From assembly GCF_000315055.1 (NCBI RefSeq), contig NZ_BAER01000091.1, positions 1 to 43,361 on the forward strand: 43,361 nt of DNA, in the 5' to 3' direction. Of this stretch, positions 9,176 to 16,762 are shown piece after piece (within the stretch, counting starts at the first letter, position 1; each line of letters opens with the position of its first letter). A program made the position numbers and the translations under genes. The stretch is from Paraglaciecola polaris LMG 21857. Lineage in GTDB: Bacteria; Pseudomonadota; Gammaproteobacteria; Enterobacterales; Alteromonadaceae. The notes under the pieces are model-generated. The model was given only the letters and a program-made list of their open reading frames with translations. It ran no database searches and was not told where the DNA came from.

Positions 9176-9856
9176 ATGCCTAACAAGCCCCACCATAACA
9201 GTAAGTTTATTGATTTGAGTCACCGTATATATGACGGCTTGATCACCTACAAAGGCCTACCAGCACCTATTATGTGCGATTACCTGAGCCGAGAAGAGTC
9301 CAAGAAGATTTACGGTGAAAACTATCAGGTACAAATCGGTAAAATCGAGATGGTGAGCAATACGGGCACTTACATAGATACGCCTTTTCATTTCGCCGCC
9401 GATGGTGACGATCTTGCTCAAGTGTCTTTAGCATTATTAGCCGACTTACCTGTCTTAGTCATAGATGCGAAAGATAGCATCGAAGTGGGTGTGCACTTTT
9501 TCAAAGATCTGGAGGTATCTGGCAAGGCCGTGCTTATCAACACCAACTGGAGTAAACACTGGAATAGTGAACAATACTTTGAAAATCATGCTTTTTTGAC
9601 CGCGCAAGCAGCCCAACTGCTGCTTGATAAAGGCGTAAGACTAGTAGGAATAGATTCACACAACATCGATGATACCCGAGGCGCAGAGCGTCCTGTACAT
9701 AGTCTGTTGCTGGGTAATAATGTTCTAATTTGCGAGCACCTAACCAACCTAGAAAAAGTCCCCAGCACCGGCGGCCGATTCTATGCAGTTCCGCCTAAAA
9801 TCAATGGTGTGGGCACATTTCCTGTCAGGGCGTTTGTACAAATAAAAACAGATTAG
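9176..9856 (+). CDS. Cyclase-family metal-dependent hydrolase
   Basis: 226 residues matching the cyclase/kynurenine formamidase-like fold: IDLSHRIYDGLITYKG at the start, the metal-site region SNTGTYIDTPFHF (Asp68, His72) and GIDSHNID later. In classical formamidases this region reads HxGTHxDxPxH; here the first two histidines are replaced by Asn and Tyr, so the protein belongs to a variant branch and the metal centre may differ. The reaction cannot be named. Its stop codon overlaps the end of the convergent htpX gene by four bases. Confidence 0.75.
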   Translation: MPNKPHHNSKFIDLSHRIYDGLITYKGLPAPIMCDYLSREESKKIYGENYQVQIGKIEMVSNTGTYIDTPFHFAADGDDLAQVSLALLADLPVLVIDAKDSIEVGVHFFKDLEVSGKAVLINTNWSKHWNSEQYFENHAFLTAQAAQLLLDKGVRLVGIDSHNIDDTRGAERPVHSLLLGNNVLICEHLTNLEKVPSTGGRFYAVPPKINGVGTFPVRAFVQIKTD

Positions 9857-10734
9857 CCCTTTTGCAATGCCTCAATGCGTTTCTCTAAGGGTGGGTGGCT
9901 CGAAAACAGCTTTTGAACTTTGCCCGCGCTGATGGCAAATGCAGCCATTTCTTCCGGCATGGGCGGGGCATCTTGGTTTTGCTTTAAGCGCTTAAGTGCC
10001 GCTATCATATTGTTACGACCTGCTAAGCTTGCCCCACCTGCATCGGCTTTAAATTCACGATACCGCGAGAACCACATCACTATCATCGATGCAAAAATAC
10101 CTAAAATCACTTGGCTAATAATGGATACGATCCAAAACGCTGGCCCATGACCACGCTCTACTTTGAATACCACGCGGTCAACTACGTGACCAATTACCCG
10201 AGATAAAAATACCACGAAGGTATTCAGTACCCCTTGAATAAGTGTCATGGTTACCATGTCGCCATTGGCCACATGGCTAATTTCATGGGCCAGAACAGCT
10301 TCAACTTCACTTTGCGTCATGTTTTCAATTAAACCCGTGCTCACGGCTACTAACGCATTGTTTTTATTCCAACCTGTGGCAAATGCATTGGGGCTCCCAT
10401 GCACAAAAATACCCACTTCCGGCATGCCAATTTTCGCTTGCTCAGCTTGACGCTCCACGGTACGTAACAACCAACTTTCGGTGTCGTTCTCAGGACGCTC
10501 AATCACATGTACCTTCATACTGCGCTTCGCCATGAATTTAGAAAGCAAAAGCGAAATAATAGACCCACTAAAACCTATCACAGCGGAGTAAACAAGTAAG
10601 GCTTGCAGGTCTAAATCAACGCCGTTTTGCGCCAGCAACCCCTGAAAGCCGAACAGACTAAAGACCAAACTAATCAATGCCATCACGGCAATGTTAGTCG
10701 CTAAAAACATTAATATTCGAAACATACCCAGCAC
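9853..10734 (-). CDS. htpX: Membrane zinc metalloprotease HtpX
   Basis: 293 residues, full length for HtpX. Two N-terminal membrane segments (about 5-30 and 45-65), the zinc motif HEISH at 150-154, two further hydrophobic segments (about 165-215), and the FKADAGGASLAG motif with the third zinc ligand. HtpX degrades damaged inner-membrane proteins together with FtsH, facing the cytoplasm. It is a single gene, convergent with the cyclase gene and overlapping its end. Confidence 0.95.
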   Translation of the reverse strand: MLGMFRILMFLATNIAVMALISLVFSLFGFQGLLAQNGVDLDLQALLVYSAVIGFSGSIISLLLSKFMAKRSMKVHVIERPENDTESWLLRTVERQAEQAKIGMPEVGIFVHGSPNAFATGWNKNNALVAVSTGLIENMTQSEVEAVLAHEISHVANGDMVTMTLIQGVLNTFVVFLSRVIGHVVDRVVFKVERGHGPAFWIVSIISQVILGIFASMIVMWFSRYREFKADAGGASLAGRNNMIAALKRLKQNQDAPPMPEEMAAFAISAGKVQKLFSSHPPLEKRIEALQKG

Positions 10735-10862
10735 TCCAAATTAGATGTGGTTAATATGAGGTCGATATCAACGCAGCGCAATAGTCCTCTGAAAATATCC
10801 CTCACGTCAACGCGTAAACACAGCCCAAAACAGGTTCACTTTTATCAAACATATCAGGCAAA

Positions 10863-11078
10863 CTAGTCTTTCCCAGGCACATTTTGCAGCAACGCAATAA
10901 TAGTACTGTTGTTATTCAACTTAGCTAAATCAAGCAAATAGCCTTTCTCTAGCTCGTTCATCGACCCTTTTGGCAATAGATCTTTGACGGTTTGCTCTTC
11001 ACCATTGGCGATGGCCGTTTTCAGGGCGGCGAAGTGGGCGATCCCGTGCTTATTTTGTTCGGTTTGATTTGCACTCAT
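10863..11078 (-). CDS. Small hypothetical protein
   Basis: 71 residues, no signal peptide and no cysteine. The composition predicts three to four helices: HFAALKTAIANGEEQTVKDLL followed by GYLLDLAKLNNNSTIIALLQ, a layout like a pair of ankyrin-type helical hairpins. A GGAGAG ribosome site about 6 bases before the ATG supports it as a real gene. Function unknown. Confidence 0.6.
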   Translation of the reverse strand: MSANQTEQNKHGIAHFAALKTAIANGEEQTVKDLLPKGSMNELEKGYLLDLAKLNNNSTIIALLQNVPGKD

Positions 11079-11201
11079 GTATGACTCTCCATTAACGATT
11101 CACTTATAACCTAACAGCTCGCTCTTCAAAGAATCAACAAGCGTTAATGATTTGTAACGCTTGTATCTGTTCTCGTAAAAAAGAGCATTAAGAGACCCAG
11201 T

Positions 11202-11813
11202 CTATAACCAGCCATTTTGGTGGGCTATTCGTGCCGCTTCGATGCGGTTTTTGGCATCTAACTTACTGCATGCCGAAGATAAATAGTTACGCACCGTGCC
11301 TGGCGACAAAAACAGTTTACTGGCAATGTCTTCGGTAGACAGGCCGTCTTTGGCCAAGCGCAAGGCCCGGCGCTCTTTGTCCGACAACGGATCTTTTTCC
11401 ATCCACGATTCAACCATTAACTCGGGTGCAATGGCACTGCCCCCTTGATGGACTTTTTGAATAGCAGCAATCAGCTCGTGAGAGGGGGAGTCTTTAAGCA
11501 GGTAGCCTTTCACCCCTGAGTCCATTGCCCGGCGCAAATAGCCACTTCTGGCAAAGGTGGTCAAAATGATGGTTTTGCATGACATTTTAGCCTCAAAAAG
11601 GTGCTGGGCTAGCTCTAACCCCGTCATATCTGGCATTTCAATATCGCTAAGTACAATATCCACTTGTTGTCCGTGCTGGTATTGCATGTAATCAAAGGCC
11701 AGTTTGCCAGTGGCGCAGCTATGCACAACCTGTAAGTTGTCTTCTAAATCAAGAATGGTCGCCAAGGCATTGCGTAGCATGGTTTGGTCTTCTGCCAATA
11801 GGATGTTAATCAT
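11202..11813 (-). CDS. DNA-binding response regulator, NarL/DesR type
   Basis: 203 residues: an N-terminal receiver with the acidic pair in LLAEDQ, phosphoacceptor Asp57 in LSDIEMP and Lys in GYLLKDSP, then a LuxR-type helix-turn-helix at about 141-203 (LSDKERRALRLAKDGLSTED onward). It overlaps the kinase gene upstream by 8 bases, so the two are translationally coupled. It presumably controls the adjacent ABC exporter genes through the inverted repeat at 14869-14901. Confidence 0.9.
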   Translation of the reverse strand: MINILLAEDQTMLRNALATILDLEDNLQVVHSCATGKLAFDYMQYQHGQQVDIVLSDIEMPDMTGLELAQHLFEAKMSCKTIILTTFARSGYLRRAMDSGVKGYLLKDSPSHELIAAIQKVHQGGSAIAPELMVESWMEKDPLSDKERRALRLAKDGLSTEDIASKLFLSPGTVRNYLSSACSKLDAKNRIEAARIAHQNGWL

Positions 11814-12972
11814 GCGTTACCTCTCGTTCAGGCGTGTGCGCTTTACTGTGTTTTTGCATGGGTAAGGTTACTTCACTCAATGTGCCATTGAAATCACCAC
11901 CGCTTTTGACTTGTAAAGTGCCGTTAAGCTGCCCTACACGCTCTTCAATGCCTTGAATGCCAAATCCGCTACGTGCGCCTTGCTCATAGCCTTGACCATC
12001 ATCATAAACACTGAGCACAATCTGCTCGTTTTGTTTTTTTATCCTAGCGGTGACTTTGCTTGCTTTAGCGTGACGAAGAATGTTGGTCACCAATTCGCGC
12101 AGCACTATGGCTAACTCTTTGTTCGCCACAGGATCCAATTCAATGAATTGCTCGTCTAGGTTGTCAAACTGGTGATCAAAATCAATATCGACCCCAGCGA
12201 ATACATTTTTAGCGTTAGCCAACTCACTGAGTAAATCACTGGTACGATAACCGGATACCACTTCTCGCACTTGGCTCAGAGCATCTCGGGCGATATCTTC
12301 CAACTGCTTTATTTCCACCCTAGCTTTGGCTAAATCTTTGTCTAACAGTCGCCCAGCCAAGTCTGCTTTTAGGGTGATAACCGAAAATGTATGGCCGATT
12401 AAATCATGTAAGTCTCGGGCGATGCGCTCGCGTTCGGCAACCTTAGCTAGGCGCTGGGTTTCTTTGCGCGATAAGACCAATGCTTGCTTGTTTTGCTGTA
12501 GCGCATATTGATAGGTATTCATCAGCCCGACAATGACAGTAAAAGCCAAGCCTGGGACATAAAAATAAATCCCTAATTTGAATACAAAGCTTACTGCACA
12601 CATCCACAGTAATATGCCAAAGACAGTCGCCACCGCAAACTTAACTGATTTTAAACGACTGCACATTGCCCCGGCATAAATGAAAAATGTATTAGCCGTA
12701 GGGGTGAGTAAAGCAGCCAAGCTGCCTATCACTAAGATGGCAATGATATGATGGATAAGCTGATTGTTCGGTGCCCAGTAACAATGAAAATACACAGCCA
12801 AAAATGCTAAAGTCGCCAATGCCGCCCATAACAATTCCACTGGATTTTGATACGTAAAGGCCACTGGCACAAAGAAAAATGGCAAATAGATCAACAGTAA
12901 ATAAGGTGTCAGAGGTTCGCTTAAGTTTCTAGGCAACAAGCAATTATCCAGTTTTCGCAGTACTTTGATCAC
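11806..12972 (-). CDS. Sensor histidine kinase, DesK type
   Basis: 388 residues. The N-terminal half has about five or six hydrophobic membrane segments (about 25-155) with almost no periplasmic domain, so it probably senses the membrane itself or an agent in it. A short coiled coil leads to a HisKA_3 domain with phosphoacceptor His189 in RERIARDLHDLIGH, and a C-terminal ATPase domain with the DDGQGYEQGARSGFGI G box. This layout is that of DesK and of kinases linked to peptide- or drug-exporting ABC systems. It lies 47 bases after the permease gene, in the same direction. Confidence 0.88.
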   Translation of the reverse strand: MIKVLRKLDNCLLPRNLSEPLTPYLLLIYLPFFFVPVAFTYQNPVELLWAALATLAFLAVYFHCYWAPNNQLIHHIIAILVIGSLAALLTPTANTFFIYAGAMCSRLKSVKFAVATVFGILLWMCAVSFVFKLGIYFYVPGLAFTVIVGLMNTYQYALQQNKQALVLSRKETQRLAKVAERERIARDLHDLIGHTFSVITLKADLAGRLLDKDLAKARVEIKQLEDIARDALSQVREVVSGYRTSDLLSELANAKNVFAGVDIDFDHQFDNLDEQFIELDPVANKELAIVLRELVTNILRHAKASKVTARIKKQNEQIVLSVYDDGQGYEQGARSGFGIQGIEERVGQLNGTLQVKSGGDFNGTLSEVTLPMQKHSKAHTPEREVTHD

Positions 12973-13019
12973 GTATTCCCTTTCCTTGTATGCGCGTTTA
13001 TGTGCTTTTTCTATTCTGG

Positions 13020-13832
13020 TTAGACGCTTTTTTTGTTAAACGCTAACATGGCCGAAGCGAAAAACAACGCTGAGAATAACACGAGTATCAACAGATGCTG
13101 TATAAGCGACCCACCCGCGTCTTGCCCGACAACCTTTAGGGCTAATTGCGACAAATGATAAGGTGGCAAAAATTGAGCAAATGACTGTAAGTAATCCGGC
13201 AACATAGTGATGGGTATCCATAAGCCGGAAAGAAACGATAACGGTAAATAAATCACGTTAACCACAGCTGGGGCGCTTTCTGCTTTAAGGAATAAACCTA
13301 GGGTTAGGCCAAGTAGACAAAACGGTAACCCGCCGATAATAAGAATGCCTGATAACATCAATATTTGCAGCAATGATAAGCTCACTCCAGCCAGACCAAA
13401 CGCAACAACCCCTAAGGTAAGCAACACAATGACAGAGAACCCCATAGAGACAAACAGGCGACTCACAATTTGTGCGGACGCGGGCATGGGAGAGGTCTCT
13501 TTTATATCTAACCAACCTTGACCGCGTTCAACAGCGAGCCCTGCACCAAATGAAAATAGCGCAGGCCCTATCACGCCAAACGTGCCATAGGTACACAATA
13601 AAAACGTAGCGGCTTGCGGATCGTGTTGGTTCATCAGTACGCCAAAAAACAAATAGAAAATCGCAGGAAACAAAGTTGCCGGTAATGCAAACGCTGGATT
13701 ACGAATACTCTTTAGCCATTCAAATTTAGTTTCAAGATAGAAAAGCTTAGCCGTTTGCTGCGTGGTCAATTGCAGTGCCTCAACATCTATATTGGCATTC
13801 GGTGACGTAGAAATAATGTTTGAATTGCTCAT
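13020..13832 (-). CDS. ABC-2 type transporter permease
   Basis: 270 residues with six predicted hydrophobic segments, typical of ABC-2 exporters (drug, bacteriocin or lipid export). The PLSFLSGLWIPITMLPDYLQ segment is the usual signature between helices 5 and 6. The N-terminal tail (about 35 residues) is cytoplasmic. Its start overlaps the ATPase gene stop by four bases, so the two form one exporter. Substrate unknown. Confidence 0.87.
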   Translation of the reverse strand: MSNSNIISTSPNANIDVEALQLTTQQTAKLFYLETKFEWLKSIRNPAFALPATLFPAIFYLFFGVLMNQHDPQAATFLLCTYGTFGVIGPALFSFGAGLAVERGQGWLDIKETSPMPASAQIVSRLFVSMGFSVIVLLTLGVVAFGLAGVSLSLLQILMLSGILIIGGLPFCLLGLTLGLFLKAESAPAVVNVIYLPLSFLSGLWIPITMLPDYLQSFAQFLPPYHLSQLALKVVGQDAGGSLIQHLLILVLFSALFFASAMLAFNKKSV

Positions 13833-14803
13833 GCGTACTTTCCTTGATCCATATTGTTGTCGTTTAACTGTGTATACGCATCTTCTAGACCCGCACTTGA
13901 AACCGTTAAGTCTTGAATATCAGGTTGCTGTCTCAGCAGTGCAGTCAGGGTTTGATTCACATTACGGCTGGCTAACTCAGTAAACTTGCCACTCACCCGA
14001 ACATGCTCAACCGCTGGGATCTTTTTGTATGCAATCATGGTCTTGCTATTGGGCTCACCCCAGGGATCACTGACACTGAAGCGGATCGTCGAGTGAGAGG
14101 CACGTGCTTTTATCTCACTTGTGCTGCCGCGTTGAATAATGTCCCCCTGCTTAAGCAATACAATCTCATCTGCTAGGCTGTCGGCTTCTTCTAAATAATG
14201 GCTGGTTAACACAATTGCGGTGCCCGCGGCTTTAAGGTCAAGAATGGCTTGCCAAAGCCCTTTTCGGGCATCTACGTCCATGCCCACACTTGGCTCGTCT
14301 AAAAATAGCAACTTAGGGTTACCACAAATGCTCAAGGCAAACAGTAGTCGCTGCTTTTCACCACCAGACAGCTTCTTAGAGTAGCGGTGCTCCATACTTT
14401 GTAATCCCGCGTATTCGATGACTTTTTGATATGCCAGCGGATTAGGGTAGTAGCTTTGAAAAAGTTGAATATGCTCTTTTATTTTTAGGGTTTCGGGTAG
14501 CGACGCCACTTGCAATAAAGCCCCCGACTGACGCCTTGCCGCCAATGATCCTGGCGGGCAGCCGAACACACTGACTTCGCCCGCATCAGCCTTGAGTCGT
14601 CCAAGCAAAATATTGATTAAGGTTGTTTTCCCCGCGCCGTTAGCGCCAAGAATCGCTAACACTTGGGAGCAGTGAATATCTAAGTTGATACAATTGAGGG
14701 CTGCTTTACCGTTAAAGCTTTTGCCTACGCCTTGCAGACTAGCAATCACCTTGCCCTGTTGCCAAGTTAAGTGACCGGATACCGCGGTGGAGGAATCTAG
14801 CAT
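13829..14803 (-). CDS. ABC transporter ATP-binding protein
   Basis: The frame is open from 14848, but the ATG at 14803 has an AAGAAAGG ribosome site at a 7-base distance and is the better start (about 324 residues). Walker A LGANGAGKTTL, signature LSGGEKQRL and Walker B LLFLDEPSVGMD are all intact. The C-terminal region beyond about residue 215 resembles the DrrA/CcmA-type extension of ABC-2 exporters. It is the first gene of an ATPase-permease-kinase-regulator operon with the operator candidate about 65 bases upstream. Confidence 0.9.
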   Translation of the reverse strand: MLDSSTAVSGHLTWQQGKVIASLQGVGKSFNGKAALNCINLDIHCSQVLAILGANGAGKTTLINILLGRLKADAGEVSVFGCPPGSLAARRQSGALLQVASLPETLKIKEHIQLFQSYYPNPLAYQKVIEYAGLQSMEHRYSKKLSGGEKQRLLFALSICGNPKLLFLDEPSVGMDVDARKGLWQAILDLKAAGTAIVLTSHYLEEADSLADEIVLLKQGDIIQRGSTSEIKARASHSTIRFSVSDPWGEPNSKTMIAYKKIPAVEHVRVSGKFTELASRNVNQTLTALLRQQPDIQDLTVSSAGLEDAYTQLNDNNMDQGKYA

Positions 14804-14868
14804 GTTCATACCTTTCTTCGTTTGTGAGCCTAGGAAGATTATGAACAAGAGGAAGGTGTTACATCACA

Positions 14869-14901
14869 GACAATTGTCATCAATACCTGATGACAATTGT
14901 C
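14869..14901. promoter_or_regulatory. 33-bp inverted repeat, likely operator of the ABC/two-component operon
   Basis: Perfect 14-bp arms GACAATTGTCATCA (14869-14882) and TGATGACAATTGTC (14888-14901) around a 5-base spacer. Each arm contains its own palindrome (GACAATTGTC, and ATGACAATTGTCAT at 14890-14903), with centres 23 bp apart. So it is two dyad boxes in tandem, as expected for two dimers of a NarL/DesR-type regulator. It lies directly upstream of the ABC ATPase gene; autoregulation of the operon by its own response regulator is inferred. Confidence 0.7.
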
Positions 14902-14965
14902 ATATTCTAGCTGCCATGAAGGTGGCTAGATCTCAAATAAGTGCGAGCAGTGGCAAATAAAGCGT

Positions 14966-15439
14966 TTAAAGACTCGCCAACATAGTCTGGGCATCACTGA
15001 CTTCAAACTTACCTGGGGCTTCGATATGCAGCGCTTTTACGATGCTATTTTCGACCAGCATAGAATACCGGCCAGAGCGTAGCCCACCGAAAGTACCTGT
15101 GTCTTTTGCTAAGCCGATAGCTTGACTAAACTCGCCACCGCCGTCGGCCAACATAGTCACATGTTCAGCATTTTGCGACTTTCCCCAAGCTTCCATCACG
15201 AATGCATCATTCACCGACAGGCAGATGATATTGTCGACGCCTTTATCGGCTAGTTTGTCTGCCAGTGTGATATAGCCAGGTAAATGGGCGTTTGAACAAG
15301 TAGGGGTAAACGCACCGGGCACGGCAAACAACACCACTTTTTTATTGGTAAACAGATCTGCGGTAGTAGGGTTAGTGCCTTCGCCGTTTTCGCGCAAGCT
15401 AAAGGTAATTTCAGGTAAGGTATCGCCGACTTTAATCAT
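14966..15439 (-). CDS. Peroxiredoxin, Prx5-like
   Basis: 157 residues, the length of single-domain Prx5-type enzymes. The peroxidatic cysteine is Cys48 in PGAFTPTCSNAHLPGY, with the conserved Thr45 and, further on, the Arg in GGLRSGRYSMLVE. It reduces hydrogen and alkyl peroxides, usually with glutaredoxin or thioredoxin as donor, in the cytoplasm. Only one other cysteine (Cys74) is present. It is 36 bases from the glyoxalase-fold gene on the same strand. Confidence 0.9.
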   Translation of the reverse strand: MIKVGDTLPEITFSLRENGEGTNPTTADLFTNKKVVLFAVPGAFTPTCSNAHLPGYITLADKLADKGVDNIICLSVNDAFVMEAWGKSQNAEHVTMLADGGGEFSQAIGLAKDTGTFGGLRSGRYSMLVENSIVKALHIEAPGKFEVSDAQTMLASL

Positions 15440-15475
15440 GGTATGTCCTTGTTAATATTCGTAAATAAGATCTAA

Positions 15476-15889
15476 TTAAAACTTAGGTTGCAGTAAGTCC
15501 CACTTGTTGCCAAAGCAGTCTTGAAAGATAACGACTGTGGCATAGGGCTCATCTCTTGGTTGCTCTAAGAATGTTACGCCTTTTTGCTGCATGGCGTGGT
15601 AATCGCGCTGGAAATCATCGGTTTGCAAGAAAAACGCAACACTCCCTCCGGTTTGATTGCCAACCCACTGACTTTGCTGTTCTTGCGCTTTCATCAGCAC
15701 CAAGGCCGCACCCGACTGGCCCACTGCGTTGTTCGGCGCAACCCGTACCCAACGACTATCAGGGCCATTCTTAATATCATCAAGTAGGGAAAAGCCTAAT
15801 GACTGAGTATAAAATTCAATGCCTTTATCATAATCATTCACCAATAAACTGACGTTGCATACACTTTGTTGCATGGGGCTCCTTTTCAA
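15476..15889 (-). CDS. VOC (glyoxalase/bleomycin resistance) family protein
   Basis: 137 residues with the paired beta-alpha-beta-beta-beta modules of the vicinal oxygen chelate fold: NVSLLVNDYDKGIEFYTQSLGFSL at the start and VVIFQDCFGNKWDLLQP at the end. The usual metal ligand positions are only partly recognisable, so metal dependence is uncertain. Function cannot be named beyond the superfamily. It lies upstream of the peroxiredoxin on the same strand, perhaps one transcript. Confidence 0.8.
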   Translation of the reverse strand: MKRSPMQQSVCNVSLLVNDYDKGIEFYTQSLGFSLLDDIKNGPDSRWVRVAPNNAVGQSGAALVLMKAQEQQSQWVGNQTGGSVAFFLQTDDFQRDYHAMQQKGVTFLEQPRDEPYATVVIFQDCFGNKWDLLQPKF

Positions 15890-15967
15890 CTTGTTTGTGC
15901 TTTACGCTAACGCGGCCGGCAGACTCGCGTCAACATGCACTGTGCTAACCTTTCGGATCAGGCAACG

Positions 15968-16762
15968 TTAATTAATTAAATACACGTCAAAACGGTTCGC
16001 CTTGCCTTGCATTTCGATATGGGGTTTGCGCTCTGCCAAAAAAGGCGCGCCGGCCGGGCGTTTTACCACCACACGCTTTTTAGCCAAGGCCAATGCCGGG
16101 GCTAATAAGGCGTCGGCATCTTCATCTGGGCCGAGCAATTGTTGGAACAAACGCATTTCTTTTTTCACCGCAGCACTTTTTTTACGGTGAGGGAACATAG
16201 GGTCGAGATAAACCACATCGGGCGCCGTATCTGGCCAGTTAGCCATTAAATCGATAGCGATGCCATGATGTAAATGCATGCGTTTAGGTAACCATGAGGC
16301 GAGCTCTTCGCTGTACTGAGCGCGGGATAAACCATCCGCTAGTAACGCGGCCACCACAGGTGAACGTTCAATCATATCCACTGTGCAGCCAAGGCTTGCC
16401 AATATGAAGGCGTCACGCCCCAGACCGGCAGTGGCATCAAGCACCCGCCAAGCAGTTTGCCCTTTTAGCCCAACGGCTTTTGCTACGGCTTCTTTTTTTC
16501 CTCCGCCATGTAAACGCCTAAACGTTAAGGCGTCTGAGGCGAAATCCACCCGTACTTCACCGACTTTTGGTTCATTTAATTGCTTAAGCGCCAAGTGTGC
16601 CTCACTTTGCATTAACACCAAGCCATGGCTCACATTTTTCTCAAACCTGAGTTGCCAGTGACAAGCCGTATTTTGCGCTTTATCGATTAACGCGGCACTG
16701 GCGCCTGCGGGCACGGTCACCACGGGTAAACCTCTACCGAGGGGGTTATCAAGCATGACCAT
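15968..16762 (-). CDS. rsmJ: 16S rRNA (guanine1516-N2)-methyltransferase RsmJ
   Basis: The open frame reaches 16933, but the upstream part is the antisense of recG and looks non-coding; the ATG codons at 16762 and 16756 overlap the recG stop and give about 264 residues, close to the roughly 250 of E. coli RsmJ. SAM-binding motif I is DATAGLGRDAFILASLG, and the catalytic motif is LDPMFPHRKKSA. RsmJ methylates G1516 of 16S rRNA. The overlap with recG suggests coupled translation. Confidence 0.9.
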   Translation of the reverse strand: MVMLDNPLGRGLPVVTVPAGASAALIDKAQNTACHWQLRFEKNVSHGLVLMQSEAHLALKQLNEPKVGEVRVDFASDALTFRRLHGGGKKEAVAKAVGLKGQTAWRVLDATAGLGRDAFILASLGCTVDMIERSPVVAALLADGLSRAQYSEELASWLPKRMHLHHGIAIDLMANWPDTAPDVVYLDPMFPHRKKSAAVKKEMRLFQQLLGPDEDADALLAPALALAKKRVVVKRPAGAPFLAERKPHIEMQGKANRFDVYLIN

